DNA of 28,024 nucleotides, taken from NCBI GenBank assembly GCA_002478225.1, contig DLMV01000031.1, positions 34,081 to 62,104 on the forward strand. Direction: 5' to 3'. Positions 23,883 through 28,024 of the stretch are shown piece by piece (position 1 is the stretch's first letter; the number at the start of each line of letters is the position of its first letter). The notes under the pieces are model-generated. The model had not been told where the DNA came from. It saw only the letters and a program-made list of their open reading frames with translations, and did no database searches. The position numbers were made by a program, and so were the translations under genes. The DNA is from Deltaproteobacteria bacterium UBA7527 (GTDB taxonomy: Bacteria > Desulfobacterota > Syntrophorhabdia > Syntrophorhabdales > Syntrophorhabdaceae).

Positions 23883-24455
23883 ATGGGAATCATGATCAGA
23901 TGGGAAACGGATCTCAATACTGCCGTATCAAAGGCTCAGGCAGTCAAAAAACCTATTTTGCTCGATTTTTTCAACCATGGGTGAATCGGCTGCCAGCAGA
24001 TGGATGCGGTTACGTATCCTACTGAAAGCGTTGTACAGTTCATCACTGAAAACATCATCCCCCTTCGCATCCCTTCGAATTCGGAACCTCTCGCCACCGA
24101 GTTCAAGATCAAGTGGACCCCCACGCTCATCATACTTGACTGGAACGGGAAAGAACATTCACGGACCGTCGGGTTCCTTACCCCTGAAGAGCTGATCCCC
24201 TCGGTGCTCCTCGGCGCTGCAAAGGCATATTATGAGCTCGATATGTTCAACGAGGCGATCGTGAATCTTGACAAGATCATCCAGGGTTATCCGCAGAGCG
24301 CAGCAGCACCCGAGGCGGTCTTTTACCGCGGGGTATGCGGGTACAAAAGCACCCATGACCCGAAACCCTTGAAGCTGGCATACAAAAAGCTCCTCGCAGA
24401 ATACCCGCAGAGCGAATGGACCAAAAGGGCTCTGCCGTACCGTCTCCTGTCCTGA
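23883..24455 (+). CDS. Probable selenocysteine-containing thioredoxin-like protein with C-terminal TPR (TGA at 23982 read as Sec)
   Basis: Read through the in-frame TGA at 23982-23984, this is 190 aa. It starts at ATG 23883 with AAGGAGG 7 nt upstream. Residues 1-33 (ending PILLDFFNHG) are the first beta-alpha-beta of a thioredoxin fold; residue 34 is the TGA; then IGC with Cys37, QQMDAVTYP, and the cis-proline block WTPTLIIL. The TGA therefore falls exactly on the first cysteine of the CxxC motif, giving U-x-x-C. Residues from about 115 on (AAKAYYELDMFNEAIVNLDKI, then a second helix pair) look like tetratricopeptide repeats. A hairpin suited to Sec insertion follows (23997-24024). Without readthrough, only a 33-residue peptide or an internal start at 24000 lacking the redox motif would be made. 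Likely a cytoplasmic thiol-redox protein; partner unknown. The alternative is a point mutation in a former Cys codon. Confidence 0.85.
23997..24024 (+). promoter_or_regulatory. SECIS-like hairpin after the in-frame TGA
   Basis: Stem GGATGCG (24002-24008) pairs with CGTATCC (24013-24019), 7 bp including one G-U, closing a GTTA tetraloop (24009-24012). After a 2x2 internal loop, CAG (23997-23999) pairs with CTG (24022-24024). The apical loop begins with G and lies 24 nt after the TGA, within the range known for bacterial SECIS elements. Assigned by eye, with no folding calculation. Confidence 0.65.
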
Positions 24456-24504
24456 CGAAAGATCAGAAAGAAGGAGTGGAGGAAGGAAGAAGAGGACGTT
24501 CTTA

Positions 24505-24523
24505 AGAAAGTAAATAACTTTCT
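24505..24523. other. Small hairpin downstream of the selenoprotein gene
   Basis: AGAAAGT and ACTTTCT form a perfect 7-bp stem with a 5-nt AAATA loop, 50 nt after the selenoprotein stop. AT-rich and without a T-run; possible 3'-end structure only. Confidence 0.35.
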
Positions 24524-24551
24524 GGGATGATCGGGAAAAAGATCGTTGCGA

Positions 24552-24590
24552 ATATTACCCATTTTGCGCTATGCACGAAATGGGTAATAT
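24552..24590. terminator. 13-bp perfect inverted repeat between convergent genes
   Basis: ATATTACCCATTT (24552-24564) and its exact reverse complement (24578-24590) flank a 13-nt loop. It sits between the convergent selenoprotein and M24 peptidase genes, 7 nt past the stop of the latter. Position suits a bidirectional 3'-end signal, but there is no T-run of the intrinsic-terminator kind. Confidence 0.5.
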
Positions 24591-24596
24591 AGGGGA

Positions 24597-25799
24597 TCAC
24601 ACGTATACTATATCGACCGGATCGCCTGTCACCCGTTCAAGACCATGCTTCCTTACAATGAAATCAAGTTCGACCCCTATTGCCCCGTGCGGCGGCAGAA
24701 CGAATTTCGGCTCAAAGGCAAATACCATCCCCTCCTTAAGAACCCTTCCATGCCTGGCCGTAATGACAGGCAGCTCGTTTATCTCAAGACCGAGGCCGTG
24801 GCCGATAAAGGAAACCTGCCCTTCCCCATATCCCATGAAATGATCCTGAAGGTGCGCCTTTTCTGCAATGCGATATGCCCGCGCAAATATATCAACGCAG
24901 TCGACCCCTTCTTTCGCGTAGGCTTGTATTTCTTCCATGATCTCCCGCGCGGCCTCATAGGGTTTCCTGAAGATCTCGTTGAGCTCTCCTGCCACAAAGA
25001 CCCTCGTCTCGTCGGTAACGTATCCATTGTATCCGCCGCCGTAGTCGATCGTGACAGGGATCCCTCTTTCCACCTTCTTGAGCGAAGAACCCTGCGGAAT
25101 GGCCGGCGTTAATCCTGCCCCTCCGATGGGCACATCCGCACAGGGCGTGACCGCACCGGTAAATCCGCACTGAACGGTAAGCGTTATCATCTCCTGGTTG
25201 ATCCCGCGCATGCGCAGATATCCCTGATGTCCGAGCTTCCTCCCTTCGGCTACGAGCGTCGCATCGATCTCAAGCTCAGTAGCACCCTCCCGGACCACAT
25301 CTTTTGCCTTCGCGAATACGTGCGAGAGCATCCTGCCTGATTTTTTCAGCTGTTCGATCTCGAATGGGCTTTTCACTGCCCGCAATTCTTTGATTGACGC
25401 GGATACATCCGCATAATCCCCGAAGCCGATGACCTTTTTGAGCCTCTCGAAAGTAGATACTGGCAGGACATCAAGTTCCAGGCCTGCTTTACCGCCGAGA
25501 AGTCTGTTGCTATCGAGTATTTTTTTGATCTCCTTATCGTTCTTGATGGGTATTATGTCAAGGGGCGTCTCTGCCTTTGCCCTTTCGATGCTCTTTTCAA
25601 CAAAGAACAAGGGCTCTCTGTCAACGGGTATAATGAGAACCCCCTTCTGCATACTGCCCGTAAAATAGAACCTGTCCACATTCTGGAAGATGATGCCAAG
25701 ATCAATGTGGTTTTTTGCCATGAGGCGCTGCATGCCCTCTATTCTCTTTTGCAGGTCCTGTTGCGGGATCCTGTCATATACCCAAACTCGTTCGATCAT
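24597..25799 (-). CDS. M24 family metallopeptidase (Xaa-Pro peptidase-like)
   Basis: 400 aa. An N-terminal creatinase-type domain (about 1-150) precedes a pita-bread catalytic domain with all five metal ligands: Asp252 and Asp263 (DYGGGYNGYVTDETR), His334 (GHGLGLEINE), Glu363 (FEPKF) and Glu377 (GVELDF). The family removes N-terminal residues before proline or cleaves related substrates; cytoplasmic, no signal peptide. GGGAGG lies 10 nt before the start. It converges on the selenoprotein gene and is divergent from the CNT transporter across about 200 nt. Confidence 0.92.
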   Translation of the reverse strand: MIERVWVYDRIPQQDLQKRIEGMQRLMAKNHIDLGIIFQNVDRFYFTGSMQKGVLIIPVDREPLFFVEKSIERAKAETPLDIIPIKNDKEIKKILDSNRLLGGKAGLELDVLPVSTFERLKKVIGFGDYADVSASIKELRAVKSPFEIEQLKKSGRMLSHVFAKAKDVVREGATELEIDATLVAEGRKLGHQGYLRMRGINQEMITLTVQCGFTGAVTPCADVPIGGAGLTPAIPQGSSLKKVERGIPVTIDYGGGYNGYVTDETRVFVAGELNEIFRKPYEAAREIMEEIQAYAKEGVDCVDIFARAYRIAEKAHLQDHFMGYGEGQVSFIGHGLGLEINELPVITARHGRVLKEGMVFAFEPKFVLPPHGAIGVELDFIVRKHGLERVTGDPVDIVYV

Positions 25800-25966
25800 G
25801 TCTCTTTAACCTCCCTTGCATATCTTGCCCAACATTTGCACATATTTTATTCAATGCATTAACGTGCCCGTTGATCGTTTAGTTCTACTACAATTACAGC
25901 AGATAAACAATCTTTTGGAGAGAACATATTGAACAACGATCGACCGCACGTGGGCTCGCTTAACCC

Positions 25967-25995
25967 TTGTCAATTTTTCCATTAGTTGCTATTGT
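25967..25995 (+). promoter_or_regulatory. Candidate promoter of the CNT-type transporter
   Basis: TTGTCA (25967-25972) and TATTGT (25990-25995) are separated by 17 nt. The -10 ends 7 nt before the ATG at 26003, with no Shine-Dalgarno, so transcription probably begins at or next to the start codon. Confidence 0.55.
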
Positions 25996-26002
25996 ATCTT
26001 CC

Positions 26003-27298
26003 ATGGGAATATACAATCTCGTATCTGCGCTCGGCATCCTTTTTTTCATCGGCCTTCTCTTTCTCTTCTCCAGGAGCAGGCGGCGTGTGAGCTTAAGGGT
26101 CATTCTCTGGGGAATGGCGCTCCAGCTTGTCTTTGCCTTTTTTGTGTTCCTCCTTCCGGCAGGCACCAAGCTCTTTCTTTTCCTCAACGATGTTACCATG
26201 AAGGTCATTGACAGCGCTCTGGAGGGCACGAGGTTTCTCTTCGGGCGCCTCGCCATCACGCCGGGTGAAAAGGATTCGCTTGGTTTCATCCTCGCCTTCC
26301 AGGCCCTGCCTTCTATCATATTCTTCGCAGCGCTGATGGAACTCCTCTACCATATCGGGATCATGGAAAAGATCATCGGTCTTTTCGCCCGCATATTCGT
26401 GAAGGTCATGGGCATAAGCGGCGCTGAATCGCTCTGCGCGTCGGCGCAGATCTTCCTCGGCATCGAATCGAACCTCACGGTGCGGCCCTATCTCAGGGAA
26501 ATGACGCGATCGGAACTGATGGTGGTTCTCACAACGGGCATGGCAACGATCGCTTCGAGCGTCCTCGGGTTTTATGTGATCATACTCTCAGGGATATTAC
26601 CCACAGTAGCAGGGCATCTCATCTCCGCGTCGATCCTTCTCGCTCCTGCAGGGATCGTGGCAAGCAAGATCATGATCCCAGAAACGGGACAACCGCTGAC
26701 CCTCGGCAAGGTAGTGCGCGTAGAGTATCAGAAGGCAACGAATGCAATTGAGGCGATCATCAACGGCTCGATGACCGGCGTCAGGATGGTCGTGGGGATC
26801 GGGGCGCTCCTTATTGCCTTTATCGGGCTTACTGCGCTTGTTGACAGCGGTCTTATGGCGCTGAGCAGGCTTTTCGGCTCACTCCTGCATACACGCGTCG
26901 ATATTACCCTCCACAATCTCCTGTCATATCTCTTCTATCCTTTCACGCTCGCCATGGGCGTACCCCTGGAGGATGCGACGGCAATTGCCAGGATCATCGG
27001 GGAGAGGATCATTGAGACCGAGGTAAAATCATATCAGGACCTCAGCGTCCTTGTAAAAGAGGGGAAGATAGCATACGAGCGGAGCATCGTTATCGCGACC
27101 TACGCACTCTGCGGATTTGCCCACATACCTTCCCTCGCGATATTCGTCGGAGGCACATCGAGCATCGTACCCGAACGGACAAAAGACATTGCGATCCTCG
27201 GATTATGGGCGCTCATCGCATCGAATGTGGCATGCCTCATGACCGGCGCAATGGCCGGAATATTCTATGCCGGTGGAAGCGGGATACTATTCAAATGA
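26003..27298 (+). CDS. CNT-family transporter (NupC-like) with altered substrate motifs
   Basis: 431 aa from ATG 26003, multi-pass inner-membrane protein (hydrophobic segments throughout, including GILFFIGLLFLF near the start). Family blocks are clear: RPYLREMTRSELMVVLTTGMATIASSVLG and the C-terminal IATYALCGFA...VGGTSSIVPERT. However, the usual G-Q-T-E-A-P nucleoside-binding motif reads G-I-E-S-N-L, and the usual GFANFSS reads GFAHIPS; both are contact sites in characterised CNTs. It may carry something other than ordinary nucleosides. An earlier TTG start at 25967 would place the promoter inside the gene and is rejected. The stop TGA lies within an ATGAGGC heptamer unit. Confidence 0.87.
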   Translation: MGIYNLVSALGILFFIGLLFLFSRSRRRVSLRVILWGMALQLVFAFFVFLLPAGTKLFLFLNDVTMKVIDSALEGTRFLFGRLAITPGEKDSLGFILAFQALPSIIFFAALMELLYHIGIMEKIIGLFARIFVKVMGISGAESLCASAQIFLGIESNLTVRPYLREMTRSELMVVLTTGMATIASSVLGFYVIILSGILPTVAGHLISASILLAPAGIVASKIMIPETGQPLTLGKVVRVEYQKATNAIEAIINGSMTGVRMVVGIGALLIAFIGLTALVDSGLMALSRLFGSLLHTRVDITLHNLLSYLFYPFTLAMGVPLEDATAIARIIGERIIETEVKSYQDLSVLVKEGKIAYERSIVIATYALCGFAHIPSLAIFVGGTSSIVPERTKDIAILGLWALIASNVACLMTGAMAGIFYAGGSGILFK

Positions 27299-27405
27299 GG
27301 CGTAAGTCGTAAGGGGACTAAGACAAAACACAACAAAATACCTTTCGCGTTTTACTTTGTAGGGTTTATCGCCTGACTCCTCACGCCTAACGCCTTACGG
27401 GCGTA
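27295..27405. repeat. Heptamer repeat cluster R5 in inverted arrangement
   Basis: ATGAGGC at 27295, GTAAGTC at 27302, GTAAGGG at 27309 read rightward. GCCTGAC at 27371, TCCTCAC at 27378, GCCTAAC at 27385 and GCCTTAC at 27392 are the same word family read leftward. About 55 nt of AT-rich sequence lie between. Convergent gene ends flank it on both sides. Confidence 0.85.
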
Positions 27406-27410
27406 TTAAG

Positions 27411-28024
27411 TTATTCTTTCGTTGCTTCCACCAGGCAGTCCATCTTCTGTCCGGTGCGGAGCAATCTCACGCTTGAGAGTCCGGCCTTTTCGAGGGCATC
27501 CCTTACCTCCCGGAATGTATAGGTGTCACCGCTGCGCGTATTCACAAGCATGTTGATTGCAAATACCGTTCCTGCAGGAGGGTTGGTCCGTGATTCATCC
27601 ATGATATGGTCTCTGATGAGCAGAACCCCTCTCCGGACAAGCGCCCGGTGGATCTTTTTAAAGAGTGCAAGGTTTTGCTTCGGGCTGTTCTGATGGATGA
27701 TCGCTGAGAGCAAGGCCAGATCAGCTCCCTCCGGCAGCGCATCATTATAAAAATCTCCTGCCACGAACTTTACCCGTCTCCCGAGACCCTCATCTTTGAT
27801 CCGTTTTTTCGCGAGGCCGATGACATTGCGTAGATCAAAGATCGTGGCCTTCATGCCAGGATTCTTATTAAGAAAGGCGATCGTGTATGTGCCTGATGCG
27901 CCGCCGATATCAAGGAGCTGTTTGAACCGGGAGAGATCGTAAAAATCGGCAATTTCCTGTGACAGGCTTTTGCCTACTGCGTGCATCGCCCCGATAAAGG
28001 CTTCCATGCCTGTTTTCCCTTTCC
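27411..28024 (-). CDS. SAM-dependent O-methyltransferase, family 2 (5' end beyond window)
   Basis: At least 204 codons; the frame is still open at the right edge, and the upstream in-frame residues KGKTG suggest that the methionine at 28007 is internal. Visible are the SAM-binding motif LLDIGGASGTYTIAFL, an acidic FDLRNVIGLAK strand end, GDFYNDALPEGADLALLSAIIHQ, and LLIRDHIMD, the pattern of class-I methyltransferases related to hydroxyindole/flavonoid O-methyltransferases. The N-terminal dimerisation/winged-helix domain would lie outside. Substrate unknown. Heptamer repeats begin 13 nt after the stop. Confidence 0.88.
   Translation of the reverse strand, partial: KGKTGMEAFIGAMHAVGKSLSQEIADFYDLSRFKQLLDIGGASGTYTIAFLNKNPGMKATIFDLRNVIGLAKKRIKDEGLGRRVKFVAGDFYNDALPEGADLALLSAIIHQNSPKQNLALFKKIHRALVRRGVLLIRDHIMDESRTNPPAGTVFAINMLVNTRSGDTYTFREVRDALEKAGLSSVRLLRTGQKMDCLVEATKE

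Noticed and set aside
23982..23984. TGA at 23982 taken as an ordinary stop or a pseudogene mutation
   Set aside because: The downstream frame is clean for 156 more codons, codes for the rest of the fold, and the stop falls exactly on the redox Cys position. A random nonsense mutation there is possible but much less likely; sequencing error remains to be excluded.

Overview
The window looks like a chromosomal segment of an anaerobic, syntroph-like deltaproteobacterium (Desulfobacterota, Syntrophorhabdus-like). This is an inference from three things: a benzoyl-CoA-reductase/2-hydroxyacyl-CoA-dehydratase-type subunit beside an acyl-CoA ligase, a probable selenoprotein, and mostly Gram-negative-type genes with strong Shine-Dalgarno sites. 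No rRNA, tRNA or CRISPR was seen.

Layout. (1) 1-5380: one leftward housekeeping operon, rplU-rpmA-obgE-proB-proA-nadD-rsfS-dksA-like, driven by a sigma70-type promoter at 5351-5380 and packed with 1-nt gaps and ATGA overlaps. The DksA-like gene runs off the left edge. (2) 5395-9020: a small zincin (+), two tandem UspA proteins (-), then rlmN followed by a hotdog thioesterase (-). (3) 9561-15353: a leftward catabolic-looking cluster. A three-PAS/LuxR regulator precedes a TRAP-type solute-binding protein, an acyl-CoA ligase and a BcrB/HgdA-like subunit; the last three form a tight operon with a strong hairpin after the first gene. (4) 15404-16626: a decayed IS4-family insertion sequence with perfect 13-bp ends. 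(5) 16652-24455: a B12-type radical SAM protein, an MBL-fold hydrolase, an orphan family-3 solute-binding protein, a DUF169 protein, a membrane-anchored alpha/beta hydrolase, a short core-MetE-like methyltransferase, and a thioredoxin-like gene with an in-frame TGA. (6) 24597-28024: an M24 peptidase, a CNT-type transporter with altered substrate motifs, and an O-methyltransferase cut by the right edge.

Most notable are two things that ordinary gene calling would miss. First, 23883-24455 reads as one 190-codon thioredoxin-TPR protein if the TGA at 23982 is selenocysteine. It gives a U-x-x-C redox motif, and a stable hairpin in the right place follows the TGA. Second, nearly all long intergenic gaps hold degenerate tandem repeats with a strict 7-nt period, built from several different heptamer words. 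These repeats run into the 3' ends of at least four genes, supplying their stop codons and, in two cases, the same C-terminal residues (VSRKA).

Four genes (radical SAM, alpha/beta hydrolase, MetE-like, CNT transporter) have a -10-like box only 6-9 nt before the likely start, which suggests leaderless mRNAs.
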